A stretch of DNA of 64,000 nucleotides from an uncultured Roseicyclus sp. (GTDB taxonomy: Bacteria; Pseudomonadota; Alphaproteobacteria; Rhodobacterales; Rhodobacteraceae): the NCBI GenBank assembly GCA_947491935.1, contig CANLLF010000004.1, positions 124,001-188,000 on the forward strand, given 5' to 3'. Of this stretch, positions 28,245-37,919 are shown piece by piece. The position numbers and the translations under genes are program-made. Position 1 is the stretch's first letter, and each line of letters opens with the position of its first letter. The notes under the pieces are model-generated. The model had not been told where the DNA came from. It saw only the letters and a list, made by a program, of their open reading frames with translations, and made no database searches.

Positions 28245-29528
28245 ATGATGCACACGATTTTCGCCCAGGCTACCGCCCGGGGGAAAGCGGGCGTTGCAAT
28301 CATCCGGATCTCCGGACCTGATGCGGTGAGTGTCGGGTGTGCCATTGCTGGCAATTTGCCCGATGCGGGGAATTCAGCATTGCGATTGCTGCGTGACCAA
28401 TCGGGAATGATCCTGGATCAGGCGCTTGTCTTGTTTTTTGAAGGTCCGGCCAGTTTTACCGGTGAAGACGTGGTTGAGCTGCAGCTCCATGGAAGCGTCG
28501 CGATCACCAAGGCGGTTGAGGCTGCCATTCTTGCCACAGGCTTGGCCCGGATGGCGGAAGCCGGAGAGTTCACACAGCGCGCACTGCTCAACGACAGGCT
28601 GGACCTAGCGCAAGTAGAAGGTCTTGGTAATCTGATCGAAGCGGAAACTGAAGCGCAGCGGCAACAGGCTTTCGCGGTGTTTTCGGGCGCGGTTTCGGAG
28701 AAAACCGAACGCTGGCGCGCCGATTTGTTGCGTGCAGCCGCGCTGCTGGAGGCGTCGATCGACTTCGTGGATGAAGATGTTCCCGTCGACGTGGTGCCGG
28801 AGGTGAAGGCGCTGTTTCATCGTGTGGATTTTGAGTTGGGCGAAGAGATCACGGGCTCGCATGTTGCCGAGCGGCTGCGAGACGGGTTCGAAGTAGCGAT
28901 ACTCGGTGCGCCAAACGCCGGAAAATCTACGTTAATCAATGCCTTAGCCGGTCGCGATATCGCGATTACCTCTGAAGTAGCGGGAACGACGCGTGATGTG
29001 ATCGAGGCGCGGCTTGATGTGGATGGCCTTCCGGTCACGTTCCTGGATACGGCTGGCCTGAGGGCGACAGAGGATCGTATCGAGCGGGTTGGAGTAGAGC
29101 GAGCGATCGAGCGGGCATTGGGTGCTGATCTGCGGATACTCTTGGAAACGCCCGATTGGGTTCCGCCAAGTGCCCTGACCGACCGAATTGATATCGCGTT
29201 CCGTGCCAAGGCTGACCTCTTTGGAGGTGAAGGGGTTTCGGGCGCGACGGGGCAGGGCATCGACGATCTCCTTGCGTTTGTAGGTGGTGCGTTGGCTGAT
29301 CGGATGAGTTCGATCAGGACGATTGTGTCGGATCGCCAGCGAGAAGGTCTGGGTCGGGCGCGCGCGGATCTGATCCTGGCAATGGATTTATTGAATCGCG
29401 ATGCCGAGCTGGAGATTGTTGCGGAGCATGCCCGATTGGCGATGCGTTCGCTTGACTCGATGATCGGGCGTGTGGATGTAGAAGACGTTCTTGGAGAGAT
29501 CTTTTCTCGGTTTTGTATCGGCAAATAG
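28245..29528 (+). CDS. mnmE: tRNA uridine-5-carboxymethylaminomethyl modification GTPase
   Basis: MnmE acts with MnmG to install the cmnm5 group at wobble U34 of several tRNAs. The 427-aa product has an N-terminal tetrahydrofolate-binding domain ([15 protein letters not shown]), a G domain with [14 protein letters not shown] and DTAGLR, and the C-terminal FCIGK. The G4 motif reads AKAD rather than NKxD. Two consecutive ATGs (28245 and 28248) are possible starts. It is read with rho and mnmG. Confidence 0.95.
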   Translation: MMHTIFAQATARGKAGVAIIRISGPDAVSVGCAIAGNLPDAGNSALRLLRDQSGMILDQALVLFFEGPASFTGEDVVELQLHGSVAITKAVEAAILATGLARMAEAGEFTQRALLNDRLDLAQVEGLGNLIEAETEAQRQQAFAVFSGAVSEKTERWRADLLRAAALLEASIDFVDEDVPVDVVPEVKALFHRVDFELGEEITGSHVAERLRDGFEVAILGAPNAGKSTLINALAGRDIAITSEVAGTTRDVIEARLDVDGLPVTFLDTAGLRATEDRIERVGVERAIERALGADLRILLETPDWVPPSALTDRIDIAFRAKADLFGGEGVSGATGQGIDDLLAFVGGALADRMSSIRTIVSDRQREGLGRARADLILAMDLLNRDAELEIVAEHARLAMRSLDSMIGRVDVEDVLGEIFSRFCIGK

Positions 29529-29531
29529 GAG

Positions 29532-29547
29532 TGTTTCACGTGAAACA
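29532..29547. other. parS centromere site at the mnmG start
   Basis: TGTTTCACGTGAAACA is a perfect 16-bp palindrome and an exact match to the widely conserved bacterial parS sequence bound by ParB. It overlaps the mnmG translation start, about 3.3 kb from parB and 2.6 kb from rho's start. A second copy lies in rsmG. Confidence 0.92.
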
Positions 29548-31405
29548 TTCAGACTTTGATGTCATCGTCGTTGGTGGCGGTCATGCGGGCGTGGAAGCGG
29601 CCGCTGCGGCATGTCGCGTTGGTGCCCGGACGGCACTCGTGACGATGAGAAAATCTGACCTGGGTGTCATGTCATGCAATCCGGCGATTGGTGGCCTCGG
29701 AAAAGGCCACCTTGTCCGTGAAATTGATGCGCTTGGCGGCGTCATGGCTAGGGCAGCGGACGTGTCCGGAATACAGTATCGCCTGCTTAACCGGAAAAAG
29801 GGCGCCGCCGTCCAGGGCCCGCGCACGCAATCTGATCGGGCGCTTTATCGCAAGGCTATCCAAGACCACGTGGCGACCGTTCCCAATCTTACAATTGTCG
29901 AAGGTGAGGTTGCCGATCTGCTGGAAAGCAGTGGACGCGTTGCCGGTGTTCGGTTGTCCGACGACAGTGAAATTCGCAGCCAAACGGTTGTGCTGACGAC
30001 TGGCACCTTTCTTCGCGGAGTCATCCATATTGGGGATCGTCAGGTCGCCGGCGGTCGGATTGGAGCGCTGCCATCGCAGCTTTTGGCTGATCGAATGATG
30101 GCCATGGATTTACCCCTTGGCCGGCTGAAAACTGGTACGCCGCCCAGATTGTCCGCGGCATCGATCAACTGGGACGGTCTCGAACGGCAGCCTGCCGATG
30201 ATGATCCCACGTTCTTTTCGTTCCTGACGACCCATGTTCAAGCGAGACAGATTTCCTGTGGGATCACACACACGAATGCAAACACGCACGAGATTATCTC
30301 GGAGAACCTGCATCGCTCTGCGATGTATGGCGGTCATATTGAAGGGGTAGGCCCGCGATATTGCCCATCGATAGAGGATAAGGTCGTGCGGTTCGCGGAC
30401 AAATCCTCGCATCAGATCTTCCTCGAGCCGGAGAGTCTTACGTCTGATGTCGTTTATCCAAACGGAATTTCGACATCCCTACCTGAGGACATCCAGACGC
30501 GTTACGTGCACAGCATTGCAGGCCTGGAGGCAGCAAAGATCTTGCAGCCCGGCTACGCGATTGAATATGACTACATTGATCCGACATCGCTGAAAGATAC
30601 TCTGGAGCTCCAACGCAAACCTGGCCTGTTTTTGGCAGGTCAGATCAATGGGACAACCGGGTATGAAGAGGCGGCAGCGCAAGGCTTGGTCGCCGGTTTG
30701 AATGCCGCACAGCTCGCATTGAACAAGGACCCGGTTCGGTTCTCGCGGCGCGAGAGTTACATCGGCGTGTTGATTGATGACCTTGTGACACGCGGAGTCA
30801 CAGAGCCGTATCGTATGTTTACCTCGAGAGCGGAGTATCGGTTGTCGCTGCGGGCGGACAACGCCGACCAAAGGCTTACACCGAAAGGCATGTCTCTCGG
30901 AATCATATCTAATGAGCGTGCGAGCATATTTTTGGACAAGATGGAGCGGTTGGGCGCGGCGCGGACGGCTATTGAAGGTGTCGTGTTGTCCCCGCGCGAC
31001 GCAGTGAAAGCGGGCCTGCCCGTAAATCAGGACGGGAAGAAGCGGACCGGTATGGAACTGTTAGCGTTCCCAGATATCTCCATCACGGATCTTCTGCCGC
31101 TTTGTCCCGACATCGCGGACTTGGACTCGGTCATCAAGAAGCAGATTGAGATCGAAGCAACCTACGCCACCTATATTCAGCGCCAAAATCGAGACGCAGC
31201 GGCTCTGCAACGAGACGAGGCAAAACAGATCCCGGCCGACTTCACGTATGATGCTGTTGTTGGCCTGTCCAATGAGCTGAGATCAAAACTAACACGGATC
31301 CGGCCTGGATCGATCGGACAAGCCAGCCGTATCGACGGCATGACGTCTGCTGGTCTTGCTCTTATTCTGACCAGACTACGTATGAACGAGCGGAACTCGG
31401 CGTGA
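29540..31405 (+). CDS. mnmG: tRNA uridine-5-carboxymethylaminomethyl modification FAD enzyme
   Basis: MnmG (GidA) is the FAD partner of MnmE. The product has the FAD-binding motif [14 protein letters not shown], the [12 protein letters not shown] loop with the conserved Cys in MSCNPAIGG, and [14 protein letters not shown]. Starts considered were GTG 29531 ([12 protein letters not shown] immediately adjacent) and GTG 29540 (MKHSDFD, AGGAG 8 bases upstream). I prefer 29540, giving 621 aa. A parS palindrome spans the start. The stop overlaps rsmG (GTGA). Confidence 0.95.
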   Translation: MKHSDFDVIVVGGGHAGVEAAAAACRVGARTALVTMRKSDLGVMSCNPAIGGLGKGHLVREIDALGGVMARAADVSGIQYRLLNRKKGAAVQGPRTQSDRALYRKAIQDHVATVPNLTIVEGEVADLLESSGRVAGVRLSDDSEIRSQTVVLTTGTFLRGVIHIGDRQVAGGRIGALPSQLLADRMMAMDLPLGRLKTGTPPRLSAASINWDGLERQPADDDPTFFSFLTTHVQARQISCGITHTNANTHEIISENLHRSAMYGGHIEGVGPRYCPSIEDKVVRFADKSSHQIFLEPESLTSDVVYPNGISTSLPEDIQTRYVHSIAGLEAAKILQPGYAIEYDYIDPTSLKDTLELQRKPGLFLAGQINGTTGYEEAAAQGLVAGLNAAQLALNKDPVRFSRRESYIGVLIDDLVTRGVTEPYRMFTSRAEYRLSLRADNADQRLTPKGMSLGIISNERASIFLDKMERLGAARTAIEGVVLSPRDAVKAGLPVNQDGKKRTGMELLAFPDISITDLLPLCPDIADLDSVIKKQIEIEATYATYIQRQNRDAAALQRDEAKQIPADFTYDAVVGLSNELRSKLTRIRPGSIGQASRIDGMTSAGLALILTRLRMNERNSA

Positions 31406-32037
31406 TCGTCGAAGATGGGCATGCATGGCTTGAGGATCGTGTTTCACGTGAAACAATGGAACGGCTCGAAATCTTCCATAGCCTTCTTCTGAAGTGGCAA
31501 AGGACGATCAATCTGGTCGCACCATCTACAATAGCGACAGCATGGAAACGGCATTTTGCTGATGGCGCACAGCTTTGGGACCTATCTCAGAAGCCCGTAG
31601 ATCGTTGGCTGGATTTGGGCTCAGGCGGTGGATTTCCAGGCTTGGTGATCGCCGCTATTGCCAAGGAACAAAGCCCAGATCTACAGATGACCCTTGTCGA
31701 AAGCGATATCAGGAAGTGCAGTTTCATGCGGGAGGCTGCCCGGAAAATGGGACTTCGTGTCGGCATCGTGACGCGCCGGATCGAGGACTTACCGCCTCAA
31801 GGAGCCGACGTCATCACGGCGCGCGCTCTGACGTCGCTGGATCGCTTGGTTAAGTTGGCCCGGCCGCACTTAGCCGAAGATGGAATTCTCCTGTTTCCAA
31901 AGGGCGCCTCATATCAGGCGGAGCTTGAAACCCTCGCGCCGGAATGGCAAAGCTCGACCGAAACCCTAGCGAGTCTGACGGATCCAGCAGCAGTAATTCT
32001 GCGGATAATGGATCCCAAACCGAGTGAGCCCGCCTGA
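31402..32037 (+). CDS. rsmG: 16S rRNA (guanine-N7) methyltransferase
   Basis: RsmG (GidB) methylates G527 of 16S rRNA. The 211-aa product has [17 protein letters not shown] as the S-adenosylmethionine site, followed by [19 protein letters not shown] and [11 protein letters not shown]. The GTG start overlaps the mnmG stop as GTGA. The VSRET residues near position 14 are encoded by an embedded parS palindrome, a common alphaproteobacterial arrangement. Confidence 0.95.
   Translation: MIVEDGHAWLEDRVSRETMERLEIFHSLLLKWQRTINLVAPSTIATAWKRHFADGAQLWDLSQKPVDRWLDLGSGGGFPGLVIAAIAKEQSPDLQMTLVESDIRKCSFMREAARKMGLRVGIVTRRIEDLPPQGADVITARALTSLDRLVKLARPHLAEDGILLFPKGASYQAELETLAPEWQSSTETLASLTDPAAVILRIMDPKPSEPA
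31440..31455. other. parS centromere site within rsmG
   Basis: A second perfect TGTTTCACGTGAAACA palindrome lies within codons 13-18 of rsmG, 1.9 kb from the first and about 1.4 kb upstream of parB. Two clustered sites next to parAB suit ParB loading and spreading near the origin. Confidence 0.92.
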
Positions 32038-32818
32038 CATGCGCATCATTGCGATCACCAACCAAAAAGGCGGTGTCGGCAAGACGACCACTGCAATCAA
32101 CTTGGGCGCGACACTTGCATCAATGTCATTCAGGGTTCTGATCGTCGATCTGGATCCGCAGGGAAATGCCTCAACGGGCCTCGGTATTGAACCGGCAGCC
32201 CGTGCGAAGACCACCTACGATCTTCTTCTCGACGCAGCGGCTTTAGCTGACGTTGCGGTGCCGACAAATGTGAAGAACCTGTCGATCGCACCGGCGACGA
32301 CAGATCTAAGCTCGACAGATTTGGAACTTAGCCAGCGCGATAATCGCGTTTTCCTCCTGAAGGAGGCGCTTCAGGTCGAGCGGTCAAACTACGACTACGT
32401 CCTCATTGATTGCCCACCTTCGCTCAGTTTGCTTACGGTAAACGCACTCGTGGCGGCGCATACCGTTCTTGTCCCGCTTCAAGCGGAGTTCTTTGCGTTG
32501 GAGGGCCTGTCTCAGCTGATGCTGACCATTCGTGAAGTCCGCGAAACAGCGAATCCAAGCCTGCGGATCGAAGGCGTTGTTCTGACGATGCATGACGCCC
32601 GGAACAATCTAAGCCGTCAGGTCGAGGAAGATACGCGGGCCACGCTCGGCGATCTTGTTTTTCGAACCAAGGTCCCAAGAAATGTACGTTTGAGCGAAGC
32701 CCCATCGTTCGCACTGCCCGTGATTGCTTATGATCCGGCGTCGAAAGGCAGCCAGGCATATGTAGATCTCGCAGAAGAGCTCCTTGAACGTCATTCACCT
32801 AAACTGGAGGGCGTGTAA
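32024..32818 (+). CDS. parA: Chromosome partitioning ATPase ParA
   Basis: ParA is the Walker-type ATPase that moves ParB-parS complexes during origin segregation. The 264-aa product has the deviant Walker A NQKGGVGKTTT near residue 13, VDLDPQGNASTGLG and IDCPPSLSLLTVNAL. The start may be GTG 32024 (overlapping rsmG) or ATG 32039 (MRIIAITNQ); both keep the ATPase intact. The parA stop and parB start share a base (TAATG). Confidence 0.95.
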   Translation: MSPPDMRIIAITNQKGGVGKTTTAINLGATLASMSFRVLIVDLDPQGNASTGLGIEPAARAKTTYDLLLDAAALADVAVPTNVKNLSIAPATTDLSSTDLELSQRDNRVFLLKEALQVERSNYDYVLIDCPPSLSLLTVNALVAAHTVLVPLQAEFFALEGLSQLMLTIREVRETANPSLRIEGVVLTMHDARNNLSRQVEEDTRATLGDLVFRTKVPRNVRLSEAPSFALPVIAYDPASKGSQAYVDLAEELLERHSPKLEGV

Positions 32819-33720
32819 TGGCGCGGAATCCTGAAAAACGTGGTCTTGGGCGCGGCCTCTCCGCTCTGATGGCGGATATCGAGCCAGATACGTCTGGCGA
32901 GGCGTCTGCCAGAGCTGCCGAAAATCAGCCACGTGCTGAGCGGTTCATCCCCATCGATCAGGTATCTGCGAACCCCGATCAGCCTCGCCGTAGCTTTGCG
33001 CCGGAGGCATTGGATGATCTTGCGGCATCAATCCGCGAGAAAGGCATCATCCAACCGCTGATCCTGAGGCTCGATCCGGCGGATTCGTCTCGCTATCAGA
33101 TCGTCGCGGGTGAGCGCCGGTGGCGTGCGGCGCAAATGGCGCAACTACACGAAGTTCCTGCCATCGTCCGCGATCTGAACGACACGGAAGTTCTTGAAGT
33201 TGCCATTATCGAGAATATCCAACGCGCAGACCTGAACGCGATTGAAGAGGCGCACGGCTACAGACAACTGATGGAGCGGTTTGGGCATACGCAGCAACAG
33301 CTATCTCAGGCCATGGGTAAGAGCCGCAGCCATTTGGCGAATACCATGCGTCTGTTACAACTGCCTGATGAAATTCAGACGTTGGTTGCAGACGGCCAAT
33401 TGTCATCTGGTCACGCCCGGGCTTTGATTACCGCGGATGATCCCATCGCCCTGGCTCGGCGTGCCGTGTCGCAAGGTCTTTCGGTGCGGGAGGTCGAGAA
33501 GGCTGCAAAATCAAAACAGGGTGCGACGCCCAAAGGTCGTTCACATCGACAACCCGAGAAAGATGCCGATACGCGTGTATTGGAAAGTGACCTGTCCGCA
33601 ATCCTCGGAATGGCCGTCATCATTGACCACGATCAGGAAGCGGGTGGTGGAAAATTAACAATTAGATACAAAGACTTAGGACAACTTGATGACCTGATGC
33701 GTGTTCTCAACACACCCTGA
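32818..33720 (+). CDS. parB: Chromosome partitioning protein ParB
   Basis: ParB is the CTP-dependent clamp that loads at parS and spreads. The 300-aa product has an N-terminal ParA-contacting segment RGLGRGLSALMAD, the CTPase motifs NPDQPRRSF and AGERRWRAAQ, IIENIQRADLNAIEEA, a helix-turn-helix around QQLSQAMGKSRSHLANTMRLL, and a C-terminal dimerisation segment. It ends 3 bases before the convergent hemW stop. Confidence 0.96.
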   Translation: MARNPEKRGLGRGLSALMADIEPDTSGEASARAAENQPRAERFIPIDQVSANPDQPRRSFAPEALDDLAASIREKGIIQPLILRLDPADSSRYQIVAGERRWRAAQMAQLHEVPAIVRDLNDTEVLEVAIIENIQRADLNAIEEAHGYRQLMERFGHTQQQLSQAMGKSRSHLANTMRLLQLPDEIQTLVADGQLSSGHARALITADDPIALARRAVSQGLSVREVEKAAKSKQGATPKGRSHRQPEKDADTRVLESDLSAILGMAVIIDHDQEAGGGKLTIRYKDLGQLDDLMRVLNTP

Positions 33721-33723
33721 TCT

Positions 33724-34878
33724 TCACGCCAGCAGATCCCGCAAGATCCCGTTCAGAACTGAACGCCCGGTTGGTGTGGCGCTAAGTCGCCGATCTGAGT
33801 ATTCGACCAGGTCCAATTCCAACAAATCCATGATCCGCCGTATCGGTAGGCCCCGTCCAGCCAGCGCCTCAAACCGGGCCAGATCTGTGCCCTCGGACAG
33901 ACGCAGCGACATCATAAGGTATTCTTCCGCTCGCTCACGATCACTGAGTTCGGACCGGATGGATTCCCCGCTACCGGTCTCTTCCACGGCTTTCAGCCAA
34001 GTGTTGGGCTGTAAATGTGTTTCCGTGGCATGACGCCGCTCACCCAGTGTAAGCCTGCCGTGCGCTCCTGGGCCGATGCCCACATAATCGCCGCCCCGCC
34101 AGTAAATCAGATTGTGTCGCGATGCCGCCATGTCGGTCGCATGATTGGAAATCTCATAGGCCGGCAGACCCGCCGCAGCGCACAAATCCTGCGTCAGGGC
34201 GTACATATCCGCCCCCAAATCGTCGTCGGGCAATCCACGCAATCCACCCTTGGCGTGGCGTGCGGCAAAGGGTGTGCCCGGCTCGATCGTCAACTGGTAA
34301 AGTGACAAATGATCAACACCCAAGCTCAACGATTCAGTCAGTTCTGCCGACCAATCCGCCAAGGTCTGATCTTGCCGCGCGTAGATCAGGTCAAAACTGA
34401 CCCGTTCAAAGCAGGACTGCGCCACCTCGATTGCGCGAAACGCCTCCGATGACGAATGCAGACGCCCCAGACGGCGCAAATCATTGTCGTTCAGTGCCTG
34501 CACCCCGATAGACACCCGGTTCACGCCAGCCTCCCGAAATCCCTGAAACCGCGCCGTTTCCACCGATGACGGGTTTGCCTCAAGTGTCACTTCCAGATCG
34601 TTGGCCACGGGCCAATGGGATCGGACGGCCCTCAGGATCGCTTTCACGGTCTCCGGCGCCATCAAGGATGGCGTGCCGCCTCCGAAGAACACGCTGTTCA
34701 ACGTGCGCCCGGGCGTTTCCGCGGCGGCGCGATCAAGTTCTTGCAGATAGGCGTTCAACCACGCGTCCTGATCGATCGATGCCGCCACGTGGCTGTTGAA
34801 ATCGCAATAGGGGCATTTGGCTTCGCAGAACGGCCAATGAATGTAGAGGCCAAAGCCCCCCGCCATCCAATCATCCAT
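33724..34878 (-). CDS. hemW: Radical SAM heme chaperone HemW
   Basis: HemW is a HemN-like radical SAM protein thought to traffic haem. The 384-aa product has the cluster motif WPFCEAKCPYCDFN (CxxxCxxC) near residue 19, FFGGGTPSLM and IGVQALNDNDLRRLGR. It lacks an N-terminal extension typical of true HemN oxidases. The ATG at 34878 overlaps the rdgB stop by 8 bases and was preferred to the longer frame from 35004, which reads rdgB out of frame. It is the last gene of the rph-rdgB-hemW unit. Confidence 0.92.
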   Translation of the reverse strand: MDDWMAGGFGLYIHWPFCEAKCPYCDFNSHVAASIDQDAWLNAYLQELDRAAAETPGRTLNSVFFGGGTPSLMAPETVKAILRAVRSHWPVANDLEVTLEANPSSVETARFQGFREAGVNRVSIGVQALNDNDLRRLGRLHSSSEAFRAIEVAQSCFERVSFDLIYARQDQTLADWSAELTESLSLGVDHLSLYQLTIEPGTPFAARHAKGGLRGLPDDDLGADMYALTQDLCAAAGLPAYEISNHATDMAASRHNLIYWRGGDYVGIGPGAHGRLTLGERRHATETHLQPNTWLKAVEETGSGESIRSELSDRERAEEYLMMSLRLSEGTDLARFEALAGRGLPIRRIMDLLELDLVEYSDRRLSATPTGRSVLNGILRDLLA

Positions 34879-35482
34879 CGCCGAAAATCTGGACAAGCTG
34901 CGCGACGGCGGCGGCGCGGTGGCTGATCTTGTTCTTCTCCCACCGGTCCATTTCGCCAAAGGTGATATCATACCCGTCGGGCTGGAAGATCGGGTCATAT
35001 CCATGGCCCTGATCGCCGCGCATCGGCCAGACGACCTGGCCGTTCATGATGCCCGGAAAAACTTCATCATGTCCGTCGGGCCAGGCCAGGACGAGGGTGC
35101 AGCAAAATCGTGCGATGCGCGGATGTGGGGCGCCACGGGTTTCCAGCTCATCATGGGTGCGTCGCATGGCCAGCTCGAAATCCCGACCTGTCGGGGTCTC
35201 GGCCCAATCGGCCGTATAGACACCAGGCGCGCCGTCCAAGGCGTCGATCTCGATCCCGCTATCATCGCTCAGCGCAGGTAGGCCGGTGGCGGATGCAGCG
35301 GCGTGGGCCTTGATCCGGGCGTTTTCCACGAACGTCGTGCCGGTTTCCTCCGGCTCGGGCAGGTCGTGATCCTTCGCGCCACTGATCGCTATACCGAAAG
35401 GCTCGAGCAAATGGCGCATTTCGTCGAGCTTGCCCTGATTATGTGTCGCGACCAGCAGGTGATCCCCGGTGAAGCGCCGCAT
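34871..35482 (-). CDS. rdgB: XTP/dITP diphosphatase (non-canonical purine NTPase)
   Basis: RdgB removes deaminated purine nucleoside triphosphates such as dITP. The 203-aa product has VATHNQGKLDEMRHLL, GTTFVENARIKA, LSDDSGIEIDALDGAPG, GHGYDPIFQPDGYD and the C-terminal KNKISHRAAA, all hallmarks. Its start overlaps the rph stop by one base (TGATG). Confidence 0.96.
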   Translation of the reverse strand: MRRFTGDHLLVATHNQGKLDEMRHLLEPFGIAISGAKDHDLPEPEETGTTFVENARIKAHAAASATGLPALSDDSGIEIDALDGAPGVYTADWAETPTGRDFELAMRRTHDELETRGAPHPRIARFCCTLVLAWPDGHDEVFPGIMNGQVVWPMRGDQGHGYDPIFQPDGYDITFGEMDRWEKNKISHRAAAVAQLVQIFGDG

Positions 35483-36195
35483 CAGGAGGTGGCCGCCGCC
35501 TGCGCTGCTACAAGTTCCGCCATACCCTTTTCTGCAAGGCCGTAAAGCGCATCGAACTCGGTTCGCGAAAACGTGGCTCCTTCGGCGCTTGCTTGAAGTT
35601 CGACAACCTGTCCCGCGCCGGTCATAACAAAGTTGCCATCGGTGCCGGCCTCGGAATCCTCCAGATAATCCAGATCAAGCACCGGCTGCCCGGCGTAGAT
35701 TCCGCAAGAAACGGCGGCGATGTGGTCGGTGATCGGATCCGTCACAAGATCACCTGCTTTCAGCAACTTGTTGACTGCGAGCCGCAGGGCAACCCACCCG
35801 CCTGTGATCGACGCACACCGCGTGCCACCATCGGCTTGGATCACGTCGCAATCGACGGTGATCTGCCGTTCCCCCAGCGCAGAGCGATCGATACCCGCGC
35901 GCAGCGACCGTCCGATCAGGCGTTGGATTTCCTGCGTCCGGCCGGATTGCTTGCCCGCCGCGGATTCGCGACGCATCCGGGTATGGGTGGCACGCGGCAG
36001 CATGCCATATTCCGCCGTCACCCAGCCGAGGCCCGAATTCTTCAGAAATGGTGGCACGCGCTCTTCCAGCGTTGCGGTACAAAGCACATGCGTATCCCCG
36101 CATCGGATCAAACAAGACCCCTCCGCATGGCGCGTCACACCGGTTTCGATGGAAATCGGGCGCATTTCGTCTAGGTTTCGGCCGGAAGGGCGCAT
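35482..36195 (-). CDS. rph: Ribonuclease PH
   Basis: RNase PH trims tRNA 3' ends phosphorolytically. The 237-aa product begins [20 protein letters not shown] and shows [51 protein letters not shown] and [13 protein letters not shown]. The ATG at 36195 has AGGAG upstream. It is divergent from hrcA across 98 bases, which contain a weak sigma-70-like TTGTTG/GATAAT pair (36213-36239) pointing towards hrcA. Confidence 0.96.
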   Translation of the reverse strand: MRPSGRNLDEMRPISIETGVTRHAEGSCLIRCGDTHVLCTATLEERVPPFLKNSGLGWVTAEYGMLPRATHTRMRRESAAGKQSGRTQEIQRLIGRSLRAGIDRSALGERQITVDCDVIQADGGTRCASITGGWVALRLAVNKLLKAGDLVTDPITDHIAAVSCGIYAGQPVLDLDYLEDSEAGTDGNFVMTGAGQVVELQASAEGATFSRTEFDALYGLAEKGMAELVAAQAAATS

Positions 36196-36293
36196 AAATA
36201 TCTCCTGATATTTTGTTGTGCGGCACTGTCGGGGATAATCCGCCCGGACCACGGCCCGCAACCCCGAATGGGTGAAACAGGCATCAAACGCGC

Positions 36294-37358
36294 ATGACCG
36301 AGCAAGGTAAGATCCTGGATGAACTGAACGACCGTTCACGCGAAGTATTTCGCCGCGTCGTGGAAGGCTATCTGGATACCGGTGCGCCCGTCGGCTCCCG
36401 GACCCTGACGCGCGGGATGACCGAACAGGTTTCGGCCGCCACGGTGCGGAACGTGATGCAGGATCTGGAATATCTTGGCCTGCTCGACAGCCCGCATATC
36501 TCTGCCGGTCGTATCCCGACACAGCTTGGATTGCGGATGTTTGTGGACGGATTCCTTGAGGTCGGCGATCTGTCGGAGAATGACAAGCAGGCACTGGACG
36601 ACACGTTGGGCGCGAATGCATCGGATGTCTCAACATTGCTGGATCGCGTGGGGTCGGCCCTGTCGACGGCGACCCATGGCGCCAGCCTTGTCCTGACGCC
36701 AAAGCATGAGGCGCCGATCCAGCATATCGAGTTTGTCTCCCTGTCGCAGACGCAGGCTCTCGTTGTTCTCGTCTTTTCGGACGGGCACGTGGAAAACCGC
36801 CTGTTCACACCATCCCCCGGCACCACCCCCAGCGCGATGCGCGAGGCCGCGAATTTCCTGAACGCCCGCATCGAGGGGCAAACCGTCACGTCGATCCGTC
36901 AGCAGATGGTGGCGGAAATGGAGACCCGGCGGCGCGAGATCGATGAGCTTGCATCCGGGCTGATCGATTCGGGCATGGCCGTCTGGGACGAGGGGGATGA
37001 ACAAAACGGACGCCTGATCGTCAGAGGCCGCTCCAATCTGTTGTCCGATACACAGGAAGCCGACGATCTTGAACGTATCCGGCAGCTCTTTGACGACCTT
37101 GAACGCAAGCGCGACATTGCAGAATTCCTTGAATTGACTGAAGGCGGCGATGGTGTGCGCATTTTCATTGGCTCAGAGAACAAGTTGTTCTCACTTTCGG
37201 GTTCCTCTGTGGTGGTCTCTCCCTATATGAACGCTGATCGAAAGATTGTCGGTGCTGTGGGGGTGATCGGACCCACGCGCCTGAATTATGGACGCATTGT
37301 CCCGATCGTGGATTATACAGCGCAGCTGGTTGGCAAACTCATCTCCGATCGCGCGTAA
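36294..37358 (+). CDS. hrcA: Heat-inducible transcription repressor HrcA
   Basis: HrcA represses groE-type heat-shock genes by binding CIRCE. The 354-aa product has an N-terminal winged-helix domain ([21 protein letters not shown]), the [17 protein letters not shown] segment and a C-terminal GAF-like region with [16 protein letters not shown]. No CIRCE element is visible before dnaK, grpE or hslV in this window, so its targets are probably elsewhere. grpE follows after 9 bases. Confidence 0.95.
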   Translation: MTEQGKILDELNDRSREVFRRVVEGYLDTGAPVGSRTLTRGMTEQVSAATVRNVMQDLEYLGLLDSPHISAGRIPTQLGLRMFVDGFLEVGDLSENDKQALDDTLGANASDVSTLLDRVGSALSTATHGASLVLTPKHEAPIQHIEFVSLSQTQALVVLVFSDGHVENRLFTPSPGTTPSAMREAANFLNARIEGQTVTSIRQQMVAEMETRRREIDELASGLIDSGMAVWDEGDEQNGRLIVRGRSNLLSDTQEADDLERIRQLFDDLERKRDIAEFLELTEGGDGVRIFIGSENKLFSLSGSSVVVSPYMNADRKIVGAVGVIGPTRLNYGRIVPIVDYTAQLVGKLISDRA

Positions 37359-37367
37359 GAGGGTAAC

Positions 37368-37919
37368 ATGGGCGAACCGAACGAAGAGCAGTTTTACGAA
37401 GACGAACACGCAGAAGAGCAGGCGAACATGGAAGAGACGGCTGGTGCTGACGCCGTCATCGCCGCGCTTGAAGCCGAGCGGGACGAAATCCGCGACAGGA
37501 TGCTGCGCGCCTTGGCTGAGGCCGAGAATATGCGCAAGCGCGCCGACCGGGACCGCCGGGAGGCCGAGCAATATGGCGGCTCCAAATTGTCGCGCGATCT
37601 TCTGCCCGTATACGACAACTTGCGCCGTGCCCTGGATGCCGCCGAAGACGCGACCGAGGATTCGGCCGCCGGCCTTGTGGAAGGTGTTCAACTGACACTG
37701 AAAGAGCTGCTCAGCGTGTTCGGAAAACACGGCGTCACGCCCGTGGCCCCTGAAGTGGGGGAGAGGTTCGACCCCCAGCTGCACCAGGCGATGTTCGAGG
37801 CGCCGGTTCCGGGCACTAAGGCGGGCGATATCATCCAGGTGATGGCGGAAGGTTTTCTGCTGCATGACCGCCTTTTGCGCCCGGCGCAGGTTGGCGTTTC
37901 TTCCACGCCCGCTAGCTAA
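37368..37919 (+). CDS. grpE: Nucleotide exchange factor GrpE
   Basis: GrpE releases ADP from DnaK. The 183-aa product has an acidic N-terminus, a long helix with [21 protein letters not shown], and the beta domain with [16 protein letters not shown] and [13 protein letters not shown]. It is co-transcribed with hrcA, an order conserved in alphaproteobacteria. Its last 8 bases overlap the end of convergent mutS. Confidence 0.96.
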   Translation: MGEPNEEQFYEDEHAEEQANMEETAGADAVIAALEAERDEIRDRMLRALAEAENMRKRADRDRREAEQYGGSKLSRDLLPVYDNLRRALDAAEDATEDSAAGLVEGVQLTLKELLSVFGKHGVTPVAPEVGERFDPQLHQAMFEAPVPGTKAGDIIQVMAEGFLLHDRLLRPAQVGVSSTPAS

